From the NCBI GenBank assembly GCA_022575985.1, contig JAKSXM010000238.1, positions 12,852,001 to 12,916,000 on the forward strand: a stretch of DNA of 64,000 bases, written 5' to 3'. The notes beneath the pieces are model-generated. The model was not told the DNA's origin. It was given only the letters and a program-made list of their open reading frames with translations, and did no database searches. Made by a program: the position numbers and the translations under genes. The DNA is from Anagrus nilaparvatae. Taxonomy: Eukaryota > Arthropoda > Insecta > Hymenoptera > Mymaridae. Of the stretch, positions 1-11,613 are shown piece after piece (positions within the stretch are counted from its first letter, which is position 1; each line of letters opens with the position of its first letter).

Positions 1-2818
1 GGAATTAGAAACTCGTTTACGACTTGATCGATCACGATCTCTGTGTCGGTCCTTAGATCTACTTCGCTTACTGCAAAATAAAATAATAAATTATTTAAAA
101 AATCATTTACAATTTGATGAGAAATATTTAATTGCATTAATAATATTATTACCGATCTCTATCTCTATCTCTGTCCCTACTCCTATCGCGACTGCGATCT
201 CTTCTATGTTCTTTGGAACTACTTCGATCCTTCTCTTCTTTTTTAATTTTAATTTCAATATCATCCTTGTCTTTTTCCTTATCTTTTTCAGATAGCGATG
301 CTTGTAGTTTTTCTTGCTCTTCCTGAAAAATTTTTAAATTTTCATATTAGTTTCTTCAGTTATTTAAGATAATTAAATATAAAATGATTATAATTTTAAA
401 AAATGTTTGATTTATAGAAATTATAAGCATAAACTTTTATTCAGAAAATTAAAACTTCTGATATTATTCAGATGATTAGGTATTAAAAAATTAATATTTT
501 GTCTTTTTATTGTGGAAGTAAAAAAATATAAAAATGAATTACCAATCGTCTTTTAATTTGATCTTTTTTTTGTTGCAGAAAAGCTTCAGGAATGCCAGTA
601 TCATTTTCTTGTGCTGAAACAAGTAGATCCCAAAGTTCACCCATAAACGAGCGAGCATTTTTCCCATTTAAAAATCCAGTTAAATTAATTTGCATTTTTC
701 GAGGATCAGGATACTGAAAAACAAAATACAAAAAAAATTTTATTTATTTAGTCTTATTAAACTTGTGTTATATTTTTATTTTACATAAATGCATTTTTGT
801 ATAAAAGCTTAAATAAATAAAAACATTTTCATTATTTCCTGTGACTGCTTTTCCCCCTCAAAAAGGCAGATTTATAAATATAATAGCATCTTACCAAAAC
901 GATTGTTCAAACTATAAAAATATTTATTATATTATAAAAATTAATAGATTAATAAATTTGCATTTAATTAATCACGTAGTTCAGACTTCCTTGAACTACT
1001 TTACCTTTAAATCTGGAACTGATGTTATAAAAATCTCTGTTCTAAACCTGAAAGATTAATTATGGGCAAGGGAAAAATTATTATTGAATTTTTTTTATTG
1101 TAAAAATATTATTTATGAGCTTTTATAAATTAAATAAATCTTAGTTGTTCAGGATCCAAATACACTCAAAGAATAAATTATACCTCCTGATACAAGATAG
1201 TCACTTCCTCCAATGTTCAGCAATGTTAGGGGTACGGTTGATATCAACATGGCAGCAAGTTGAACCAATGGCTGGATCTCAAAAGATGATCTTGACTGCT
1301 ATGACAGTTGTTGAATTAGCTGCATGCAAGCACAGTGAACAGCTGAAGTGTAGTTGCTGCTGCAATGAAGTATGTGCAGATGAAAAACTGCATTCTCAGG
1401 AAGAAGATTATGTTGTTTTGTCGAAGTTCAAATCGATGATCAGACCTTGATTAACAAGGCCACAGCATATTGCAGATGATTGATAGTTGTTGATAGTTGT
1501 TGAACTAATGATGAATTGTTGAAGAAGATCCCAGGTATCATGGAGTTGTTACCAGGTCACCAATATTAAATGTTGTAACTGCTGATGTTAGAAAGGCGGC
1601 CAAACGGATGAGGTGAAGAGAACATCCAATTGCCATTTGGAAAAAAGGTTCGGAACCAAAGGCCTTGGATCTTCTAAACTTATACTAATGAGGAATTCAA
1701 ATGTAAATATAAAAATAATAATTTAAAAAAAAAAAATTTTTTTTTTATCTGGATCATCACTTCTCTTTAAATATTTTTTTTTTTTTTTCTCTACACATTA
1801 TTATTATCATTAACTCAACAATATCATAGTAAATAAACAAAATTAAAAATCACTAAGAAAAAAAATGTACTTATTTATTTTTTTAAATCTTTGTTTTTAC
1901 AGTTAAAATATTGTTTTAATTTAACAATAGCTCAATATAATTTCAAAGATTAATTTGATATTTTACTTACCCCATTTTAATAATGATACATAAGCATAAA
2001 ATAAATATTATTTAATCACTTAAAAATTATAGTTTTAAATTATTTGAACTGCGCCTACTCATTAGTTTAAAAAAATTAGAAAAAAAAAGTTCAAAAGTAC
2101 CAATATTTATTAAATTTTCAGTTAAAATATGAATAAAAGTATTTTTATTAGATTTTTTATAAATTATTTAATACTTGCAAAAATTATTTAGCAATAAAAG
2201 AAATACCCAAGTTTTATTCTTTTTTCACGAAAAAAAAAAAATTTTAATACTTTTTTTAAATAATTAAATTAGATGTTGTAAGCTGAAATAATAGGCGTTA
2301 AGAACAATGTTGTAAGATGAGGGGAAAAAGCTTTATAAATGCAAATTGATTTATTTTTTTACCAGGATTAGTAAAATACCATCTTGTTTTTACCTTTTCT
2401 TCCAGTTGATTAATTACAAACTCCACAACAACATCATCCTCCATCCCTAAAATTTGTGTAATTTTCGTTGTGATCCATGGTTTGATAACATCAAGTTTCA
2501 CTTTTTGCATATCAACCTGAAAAACAGGAATATTTAAATAAAAATTATCGGTTGAAATTATAATCCACGTACCTTTTGTGTCAAAGAATCTCCAAACTTC
2601 ATTTGTTTAAGCAATTTTTTTTCTTTGTCACTGAATCTTGAATCCTGTCCAGAATTAGTCCCCTAGAAATATTAGAAAAATAAGTTCTAAAAAATAACAG
2701 AAAAAAAAAAAATTTTGTCTTGTTGAAATTTTTGAAGTAAAAAAATGTTTAGATTAATGAGTTTTTTAATTGACAATCTAACCAAAAAAAGGGCAAATAA
2801 GTTTACCGTGTACATCAT
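1..2818 (-). CDS. SRRM1: SRRM1 (SRm160) splicing coactivator, 5' part, cut by the window edge
   Basis: Serine/arginine repetitive matrix protein 1, a nuclear coactivator of pre-mRNA splicing and 3'-end formation. Inferred coding exons, in transcript order: 2818-2807, 2662-2573, 2516-2394, 713-543, 322-153, 70-1 and onward. All junctions are GT-AG and keep one frame. The protein starts MMYTGTNSGQDSRFSDKEKK. The PWI nucleic-acid-binding domain follows (about residues 25-130), with the signature IKPWIT near residue 45, then QINLTGFLNGKNA and SAQEN. A charged Lys/Glu linker leads into an RS/RD-rich tail (SRDRSRDRDRDRD) that continues outside the window. The order PWI then RS tail matches animal SRRM1. 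The intron between exons 3 and 4 is 1.68 kb, much longer than the others, and carries an odd higher-GC block. The start is placed at 2818 because that ATG opens a 12-nt exon joining in frame. Family assignment is firm; the tiny first exon is inference. Confidence 0.93.
1145..1735 (+). other. Higher-GC block in SRRM1 intron ending in an A-rich tract
   Basis: A roughly 550-bp stretch stands out from the AT-rich intron by its more balanced base composition. A 101-codon open frame (1145-1450, no ATG at its first codon) lies inside, Cys-rich near its middle. Short direct repeats occur near 1477-1502 (GTTGATAGTTGTTGA), and the block ends in an A-rich tract at about 1722-1736. This looks like an inserted retrocopy or non-coding RNA copy on the plus strand, antisense to SRRM1. 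I recognise no family and see no splice structure. Confidence 0.35.
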
Positions 2819-2954
2819 CTTGGCGTTTTAACCCAAGACTTCTTTCAAGTAAAAAATAAATGTCGTTGGATTCCCGTCATCAGCAATCTTCTCAATGGAA
2901 GATCGACGTGTCAGCAAGTTTTCTTGTTGTTTTCTGATCACAATGACCTATACA

Positions 2955-3202
2955 ATGGAGGCAGCAAAGGCGTCGAAGACCCTATGTGTGATGTAATTAA
3001 TCAATAACCCCGTAAAAAAAAGTATTACACAGCCGTGTGCTTTTATAATTCCAGAAGACTACTTGTCCTGCGTCAATATTTGAAGATATACGGTTGGCTT
3101 GAAACGCGCGACACTGCAATGGATTCACCGGTATTATCGAAGAAGTTAGGTTATGAAGAAATGCTGTTGAATAAAATCAAATATCGAAATAATGAAAAAT
3201 AA
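2955..3202 (+). CDS. Possible two-exon small gene, divergent from SRRM1, about 61 aa
   Basis: Two candidate exons, 2955-2992 and 3055-3202, flank a 62-bp intron with GT at 2993 and a good acceptor (TTTATAATTCCAG). Joined, they give about 61 residues starting MEAAKASKTLC and ending KIKYRNNEK, then TAA. The second exon holds 49 open codons of ordinary amino-acid mix (for example QYLKIYGWLETRD and KKLGYEEMLLNK), unlike the Phe/Ile/Lys-rich frames typical of this AT-rich DNA. An in-frame ATG at 2895 could add 20 residues. The start lies 137 bp from the SRRM1 start, head-to-head, so the two may share a promoter. I do not recognise the family. It could instead be untranslated leader DNA of SRRM1 read on the wrong strand. 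Confidence 0.42.
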
Positions 3203-5581
3203 TGAATCAGCTCATTTAATCTTGTAAAAATGGTTCTATCCAAAGTTCAAAAATATACCTTAAAATTAAGAAACACAGTATTTCTATTTATGGAGAACTA
3301 TTTTTAGAAACTTCATGCAAAACTTATTTTTCACTTAAGTTTAATATCAAGTAATTTTTTAACTGTTTATTATTTAAAGTACAAAAATAATTTTTAATCT
3401 CTTATTCGTTGACTTAAAAAAAAATGATAAAATTTAATTATAAAAGTATATTTTTTCAATAATTATAATCTTGTGGAAATTTTATAACAATATGGAGTCC
3501 ATCAAATGCGTGTGCCTCTAATATTTGAGCGTCAGTGCAAATTATTGGTTATGAAGTAACCAATGATAATTTTTAAAAAAATTAGCGGTAAATTTAAATT
3601 TGTTTCTTTTTTTTTCGGAACCTGCGATGTACATCAAAAAATAAAAAAAAAAAACTGATTATATATGCCTAATTCGTTAATGTTTAGAAAATATTTTTTT
3701 TTTAATATTTTGAACAATTTCGTAGTTGAATGATTTTTTTAAAAATAAATAATTATAATCATTGCTTGCTTCAATAATAAAATTAAATTAAAGACATTTT
3801 TTAAATATTAAAAACTTTTTTTTACAACTAATAGTGTAATTTTTTTAAATACTTTTTATATAGTATAGTAGGTCTTTCTATTTAAACATAATAATATGTA
3901 ATTTTTTTAACTAAGGTCACGATAATGAAGCGCTCTTTCACCTCTTTTACTTAGAAAGTTAAAAAAACCAATATACAGTTTTTTTTTTATATATTTACAA
4001 TGAGAAATAGGGAATAATATATTATTGAATAAAAATTGAGTTAAAAAAAACCCATATACATACATAGCTTAAAAAAAAAAGAGTTAAAAATCTTTAAAGT
4101 CGGTGAATCCCGTAAAGAAATAACGGTAAAATTTTTCTTGTGTCGTCGTAATAATATGTATGCTTATATTTAACACATATATAAAAAACATTCACTTTGG
4201 AATTCGCGCGACGGTCCATTGGGTCAGCGGCCGTCGCGAGTTCTACATATTATACTTCCGTCTTAAGGTGGGCCGAGGTCGTTCAGGGGTATTAGTTACA
4301 TTACATGAATTATTTATTATTATTTCTTGTTCCCAATTTATTATTCTCATCTTTTTTATTAGATATATTTTTAAAATTGTTTTTTATCCATGAAACATTC
4401 TACTTTATTCAGTTTTTTTATGTTTCAAAGGGTGCAATAATACTTGTTATATATATGGCCTATTTTCAATTTCTTTGCAATTCAGTAATTTAATTTTAAT
4501 TATTGCTAGGGGAAAACCAAAAAATGCAATTTTTGTGAAATTGTAGCACATTTTTCCTCCATAATATTTAGAATTGAATTTAAATTTTATTGAATAATTT
4601 ATGTCAATTCATATAAAAAGTAATCAATCTTATATTATATATTATTCTCCCTTGTTTAGCATTATTGAGTTTCATGCCCTTTCACTAAATTATAGGCTAA
4701 ATTATATAAAAAAAAGTAGGCACAATTTAAACCTATTACGAAGAACCATTTAAAACCAACCAAATAACAAAAATTTTAAATAATTGCAAAAATTTTGAAA
4801 ATTAGCCATATAATACACAACAATAATTTTGATTATTTTTACAATATTATATATTATTTATAATTAATTTATTTTTTACATGTATTCATTTGAAATATAA
4901 TATTTATTTGTATTATTTACATGTACAAGAAAATTAAAACCTAAATAATTATAAGTGTAATAATGATAATAATCATAATAATAGATTATAAGTATATATA
5001 ATTATGTACCAATAAAAATTGATTTACAAAATACAATATTTTACATATTTTAAATAAATAATTATAATATGACGTTGGTACATTTAAAAAAAAATTTTAA
5101 ATATATAAATAAAATCTTTCATACACATTAAACATTATCATTATTATAATTAATTAATTGACCTATATAAACTATACATTTAAAAATTATAAATTAAAAA
5201 AAAAAATTAAATATATTATCTTAATATCTTGTACAATTTAATTATTATTTATTTCAAAGGAAAAAAAAAATTATAAATAAAACTTAAATAAAATGTACTA
5301 CTTTTTTTAAAGAATTTTTTTTTCTAATAAAATATTTTTAATTTTTTTAAATATTTTATTTCAGTTTATTGATTATAACGACTTTTTAAATTAAACTATG
5401 TAAGTAGGTACATGTATTAGTCGTTATAATAAAACATTCTTTCAGTCATATTAAAAAAAAAAAAAAAAAAACATAAAAAAAGAAAATAACGTCAAAAACG
5501 ACCTGCATGTTTGACGTTAACATTTAAATGCATAAATATAAATATCAGACTTTATGAATTGAATAAAATTACTTTTTTAAA
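3203..5581. other. Intergenic, AT-rich, no gene seen
   Basis: Only short AT-rich frames occur. The one compositional oddity is a GC-rich patch at about 4200-4285 that contains a hairpin (separate entry). The right end probably holds the 3' untranslated region of the Spaetzle-like gene, which is read leftward. Confidence 0.6.
4206..4238. repeat. GC-rich hairpin in an AT desert
   Basis: CGCGACGG and its reverse complement CCGTCGCG are separated by 16 bases. They sit in an 85-bp GC-rich island (about 4200-4285) surrounded by roughly 80% AT sequence. No RNA family is recognised. Confidence 0.5.
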
Positions 5582-8500
5582 CTAAAAAATGTGACCATCA
5601 GATAATGAATTATCGCTTGTTTTAGGTTTACAAACACAACCACTTTCAACGAGTACATAATCTTGTCCAGTTAATGTAACTGGACCAAGTGGTATGACCA
5701 AAAATAAATAAGGCACATAAGTTTGTGTGCATTCACCATGAATAACTCCACATTCTTTTGATCTAAAAATAAATTTTAATAAATTATTAATAATTCATAT
5801 AAAAAAAATGCTCTGATAATTTAATAAATTATTCAATAATACTTACTCGCATACTTCAAAAACTACTTGTTGTAATAAATCTGGAAATTTTTGTACTATT
5901 GTTACTGGCTGTCCACTTGTTAAACTAACTCCATACATTGGTGCTGTTGTATTGTAACGTGTTTTACATAATCTTCCTGGACTACATGTATCCTTAAATG
6001 ATGATCGTGCTAGAATAAACAAAAATTTTTTTTGTTCTAATAAAAAACTTAATCATTTCCTTATTTTACAGTCTATATAAAATAATTTTTTTGAAATTAT
6101 AATTCTTTCATCCATAAAAAAAAACATTATTATGCATAATATTAATAAAAAGATGATTTTTCAAAAAAAAATTACAGTTAACAAAAAAAATAAACAATGA
6201 TAATTATTAAAAAAAAAAAAAACAGGTGGCATATACTTAATATTTTAATAATTATCTCATAAAAGGTACTCATTACAAAAAACCTGACTTGAAATTAACC
6301 GTTATAAGGTATATATATATATAATAATAATAACAGTATTGGTTTTTTTAAGCAAAACAAAAATAATAAGGAAAATTTATGTATTTATTGAATAATATTC
6401 GAGGTCAATGAAATTTATCTATTAGAAGAAAAAGGACTATATACTGTGAATCGGGTTTTTGTGTTAAGTATGTAAACCAGGAAAAATTTATATGTCCTAG
6501 TTAAAAATTAAAAAAAAGTATTTTTACCATTTCTTGAATTAGTTGATAAACTATCATGATGTACAGCTTTGTAATTATTCAACAATGCTTTTCTTGTTAA
6601 TTCTGGATCAATCGTTTGTGGTTGGTAATAACGTGCCATTCTATTGCTACCAGTCCATAAATTTTTGAATGTACGTGATATTTGTCCTGTTGGATACTGC
6701 ATGTTATTTGGTCCTAAGCAATCTTTTGAATCTCTCAATGCATCACCCCATACGTATTTTAAATCTAATCCTGTACCTTCACATTTTTTTGCTCCATTTA
6801 TTTTTGTTATGTTTAATAATACTAATATTAACCAATGGTACTGTAACAATAAATAAAATTATGTAATTTTTTTATTATTATTTCTTTCATTATTATAGAG
6901 AGTAACAGTTAAATTGCTATTTTTATTATCTCATGATCATTCAATTAGAAATAAAAAAGTGTATTTTAAGATTATTTTTTTTTGATAGCTAATAAAAATA
7001 ATTCATAAAATTTTTAGCATCTTTTTTACTGTTATTTATTATTAGATTTAATTTTTATTTATCCTTTAATTTACTAGAAAAAATGAGATAAACTTACATT
7101 TTTTTTTAGTTTATTGAAAAATATACAGTTAAATTATATAGATTTTTTATGGCTTAATGTGGGAAAAAACAGATAATGAAATATGGGTAAGGGGTTATAA
7201 ATTCCATCTGGATTTTTTTGATTTACAAGAAAAAATGTTGATTTTATTTCTTCCTGAGTTTCAATGATTTATTAAGGAAGGTTACAACCTTTTGACCTTT
7301 ACCTTGAACTGAATTAAATTCAAAAGATGGATAAATCAGTAATCAACTTCAAGATTCAATTTCATAAAATATATCAGCAAATTGCAAATTAAAATTAAAC
7401 TAAAATTAAATCACATAATTCATTGCTGAATATTTTTTTCTGAAATTTATAATTCAAAACCTACTTTATGGTAATATTTTTTGTAATTAATTTAATTCTA
7501 AAGAGTGTAAACATAAATTTTTAATATTGTAAACAAAATTCAACAAGCCATAAAGTTTCTTCCTCAACCAGAAAACTCTAATTCTTTAGCATTTAATTTT
7601 TTTAATGAACATAATATTTTTTAAGAATTGTAATTTTCTAGTTAGCATGGATTCACAAAATAATAATTTGCATAACAAAATAAGGTCAAAAATTAGGTAA
7701 ATATTTTAGGTATTTTAAAAAAGACAGTTTAAAAAAAGAACAAAAAATTATATTGTATGTCATTATGGGGTTTGTGGGTTGCGTGAACTTTTTTTTCTTC
7801 ATGAATTCCGTTAGCTTTTGTGTATTATTTATTTTTTCTTTCATGCATCATCATCATTTATTATTATTATATTGAATAACTTGATAATGAAGTGAAAGCT
7901 AAAAAAAAAAACAAATATTTATTTTACACGATTATTATTTATTGATGTTTTTTTTAAAAAATAATAGATGTAACTAATTTTATATAAAAGAATCTATCGA
8001 TGAAAATTGTTTATAGGTATGGTAAGAGTTCACCTAAATTTCACTCAACGTTTTATATTAAAAGAAATATACATTTCACTCCTTTTTTGAAAAATATTTT
8101 TTAAAAAACTTTCTTTTATTTTCACTTATAGATAAATGCCAACCTTAATTTTAATTTAATCATTTGTTTCTGTTTGATGATAAAAAGTGTGTTTATTATC
8201 ACTTTTAGTGTTTTAGCAAAGAGCTGGTGAAGAGCTATTAATTTCAATTTTACTTTTTAAAATAAAGATTGAAACTGCAAATTCTGTAAAATATTGTTTA
8301 CTTCTCATGTCATTTAAATTTATAGGTATTTGCTCTTTGAACAAGTGGTCAGATCTGTGAGCAACACTTTCAAGTGAAACTTAACCTCCTTAAGTACATT
8401 TTCACTCCAAAAAAGTGAAAATTCACTCATTAATATACCTATATAAATTATTCAATCCTAACCAATCTTTAAGGTTAAAATTCACTCCAAAAATAATCTA

Positions 8501-10309
8501 GAGCACTAAAAATACCTACACAACAATAAAGTGTAAACACAAATAAAAATTTTCACACGAAACCAAGTAATACAACAGCAGTAAATCGTGTATTAAATCT
8601 TTTTTATATACTTCATAAAAATAAATGACTTGTATATAAAAATTCAATTTTTTCTTCATTTATTTTATACCTATTATTTAAAATTGTTTGAGTTTTTATT
8701 CACGGTTATCAAACTTTATTACATCACCTTTTTTTTTTAATTTATAAACTCGTTACACTATAATACTTTAATGCATACAGACTTTTAATATAACAAATAT
8801 CTTATTTTATAAATAAACAAGAGTTACTTATTTTTATAAAAAAATTTACTCGATAATTTATTGTAGATACTTATAAACTTTATTACAACGATATTTATTG
8901 TTTATATCTATAATTGTTATAATTGCAGTACACCGGAAACAGTTTGAAGGTTTTGAGTACTCCGGTAGTCAAAAAAAGCGCGGGAGATTTATAGGACTCA
9001 GTATTAATTTATTAAATAGAGAGCAATAATTATTCAATATAACGGTATCATCTTTTCGGTAGAAGACTCACATTTTTTTTTCTTTTTAGTAAAATAATAA
9101 TAATAATATACACACTGAATAAATTATATTATTGCAATAGAGCACGTTGACTTTTCACGCGCCAGCTGATGTCCGAGAGGAAGAGATATTATTGTTTTTT
9201 TTCCCACAAAAGTTATTATAATATTAAGTATATTACTTATTATTATTACTACCTTGCGTAATGGTTATTCAACTTCTCAGTCAAATCCCTTTTTTTCACA
9301 TAGCAATCATTATTATTATTTTTTTCAATTACGAATACTTATATATTCTTTAATTAAAAAAGAGAAGAGAATTCTTTTTTCTAAGAAAAATAATCTTAAA
9401 GCGCGAAATTTAAAATATTATTTATTACTTCTATACAGGAAGTTGAAAATTTTATCTTTCTTTCATAATTTTATATATTATCGTACAGTTGCAAAATATA
9501 AAGATGCATTTTTTTTTTTTTTTTAAGAATCTATGTAACTTGCATACCTGTTTAAGAATTCCGATCTTAATACATATATAAGTATCCTATATATAGATAT
9601 AAAAGGTACCAAGAATAAGAGAAGGCACCGCCTTGTGTATCTTATAATATTGAACGCTTCGTTGATCTTCTCTTCTTGTTGTCTCCCGGCGATTTTACGG
9701 ATTTTCAATGTATATATTTCTTATTTTTTTATTATTTTTCTTTTCTTTAACTTGCCCTCGTGTTGCATGCGGTGCATAAATATATAATATGTGAATTTTT
9801 TATTTACCTGAGGTTTTTATCGGACATTTCTTCTGTATACTTATTTATTTTTTCTTTTATTTTTATCACGAAAATTATGAAGAAAATATTTATCTTAGAT
9901 CTACTTATAGTTTATTATGTGGAATTATGTAATTATTTGAAGATTGGTCTTTTTTTTTTAATTATTTATATATACCTATATTATTTCCGTCAAAACAAGA
10001 GTGTACCTATATAGTAATATTTTTTTATAAAAATTAAGTAAAAAGATGATAGAAAATCTATATGTTTAACTGTATATCTTGAAAAACAAGTTTTCACGTA
10101 TCAATCTTTTAAACTTGTATAAATTATTATTACATCCTTATTTATATACTCCGGTTTTGCACTTTTTTATTCAAAAAAAAAATTCATAACGGTAGCTAAA
10201 GCAAATATTTAAATTTTAAGAAATATATATTTTCAAATGCTAATTCTTATTGCGTTTAATTAAAATTTTTGACTATTTTACTTACCCCAGAAAATCGAAT
10301 TCTCGACAT
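5582..10309 (-). CDS. Spaetzle-like secreted cystine-knot ligand
   Basis: Inferred exons: 10309-10286, 6840-6528, 6009-5847 and 5762-5582, all GT-AG and phase-compatible, giving about 226 residues. Exon 1 (8 codons, MSRIRFSG, strong GTAAGT donor) joins YHWLILVLLNITKINGA to complete a signal peptide: basic n-region, hydrophobic core, Ala near the cleavage point. The middle (residues about 25-115) is a poorly conserved pro-region. The C-terminal about 95 residues hold seven cysteines in the order CSPGRLC, VCESKEC, GEC, GCVC, which matches the six-plus-one cysteine count of Spaetzle/neurotrophin-type knots. Family members are proteolytically activated Toll-receptor ligands in immunity or patterning. 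The family call rests on the cysteine pattern and the ECTQTYVPY / VLVESGCVC context. A Trunk- or PTTH-like knot is the main alternative. The 3.4-kb first intron is long for this region. Exon 1 is my inference; the other exons are better supported. Confidence 0.75.
6841..10285 (-). other. Long first intron of the Spaetzle-like gene
   Basis: AT-rich, with no other coding exon recognised on either strand. It contains a slightly GC-richer patch at about 8930-9000, two CACTCC-rich stretches near 8060-8480, and another patch at 9145-9190. None could be tied to a function. Confidence 0.5.
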
Positions 10310-10479
10310 TTTTAATCTTGCGTCACAAAAACTCCAAAATTAAAAAAAAAAAAAATTTAATTGTCAAGAATAGAATTTCATGTATAATTTAATTTAAAAC
10401 TTTTTAGACAATAAATCAAAATTTAAAAGATAAAAGAAAAACTTGAAATTTAAATTAAATATGAAATTAGGTCAAAGTT

Positions 10480-10680
10480 AGGCTTGTTTCTTGCCATGTA
10501 ATTTGTGTAGACCTCTGAGATCTTTGCAGGTGACTGTACAGAGGTTGACTGGCGAAGAACAGAAGTCACGGTCAGGGTTGGAGAACCGGCCTTTCGTTTC
10601 TTAGGTTTTTACTGGTTTTTAATAATATGCGGGTAACAAGAGGTGGTGGAGGGATATTCTCTACTCCCGTTGTGGAACTC
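10480..10680. promoter_or_regulatory. Higher-GC patch upstream of the Spaetzle-like first exon
   Basis: About 200 bp of near-balanced composition lie 170 bp upstream of the inferred ATG at 10309 and between two minus-strand genes. This is the position expected for promoter or 5' leader sequence of the Spaetzle-like gene. No TATA box or definite initiator was identified, so the role is inferred from position and composition only. Confidence 0.35.
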
Positions 10681-11454
10681 TATATTCTTTCCTCCAATCT
10701 TTCTCTATTTAAACACATCATCATTTTTATTTTTTTTACTTCTTTCTTTTTTGTAATTATTTGTGCACGGAAATCGAAGGTAATTGAGTGCAAGAAAATA
10801 AATGATTTAATTAACAAAATACAAATAAAATTTATAAAAAAATGTATATTTTTTATTAATAATTTTTTATAATATACATTATAAAAAGTATTTGATATAA
10901 TTTATTATTATTGAACAATTAAAAAAAAATCGTTTCTGTTAATATACACTCTTATTTTCTGAAAAAATACATTTTTTATAATTATAAATTTACAAAAGAA
11001 TAATTCTTTTATTGCCAAATTAATGGAAACAATTTTTTTTTTCTTTTCTCATCATTGTTTATTATTTTTTTTTTTAATAAAAAAAATTATTAATATTACT
11101 ATACGTAACATATCGTACATATATATTTTTTTAATTCTATTTTTTATCAGTACAAATATATAAATTTCATTACAAAAAAATTACGGGCGAGGATAATTAG
11201 TAAATTGCTATAGACAAATATAAAATATCAAAAATGAAAAACTACAAATTCTTACAAATATAGTTATCAAATCACCAAATAATAATTAAATCAGTAGTGA
11301 TTATCGTTTTACAACAAAAAAAATTTGTTTATATTGTACGAATATAAACTATAAAATTATAAGGTAATTTAACTAAAAAAATGGATCATATATCCTAGAT
11401 AATACTCTGAATTTTAAATTTTATACATTTAAAATAAAAATAATTGCATAATAT

Positions 11455-11613
11455 TTAAAAATCATCAAACTTAATAGAGTTGACGCTTGTATCTATTTGC
11501 CCACCCCTGTAACTGCCTCGTTTCTTTTTTGTTTTTTCATGTCGGAAAGACTTGCCTCTAGTGTGTTTTAAGTCATAGTTTGCCTTTTCTCCCCATGAAC
11601 CTCTTGCGCCTCT
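11455..11613 (-). CDS. Nopp140: Nopp140 terminal exon, SRP40 type (52 codons)
   Basis: Starts after a TTTACAG acceptor in phase 0 and encodes [20 protein letters not shown], followed by [19 protein letters not shown] and VNSIKFD, then TAA. This is nearly the vertebrate NOLC1 and yeast Srp40 C-terminal block, so splicing exon 12518-12438 to it gives the canonical full SRP40 domain. Confidence 0.92.
   Translation of the reverse strand, partial: RGARGSWGEKANYDLKHTRGKSFRHEKTKKKRGSYRGGQIDTSVNSIKFDDF

Noticed and set aside
4160..4300. GC-rich patch considered as a ribosomal RNA fragment
   Set aside because: I could not match it to any rRNA region with confidence.
9254..10014. Several open frames rich in Phe, Ile, Tyr and Lys
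   Set aside because: Composition follows the AT-rich DNA; there are no splice junctions or motifs, and they lie inside the Spaetzle-like gene's first intron.
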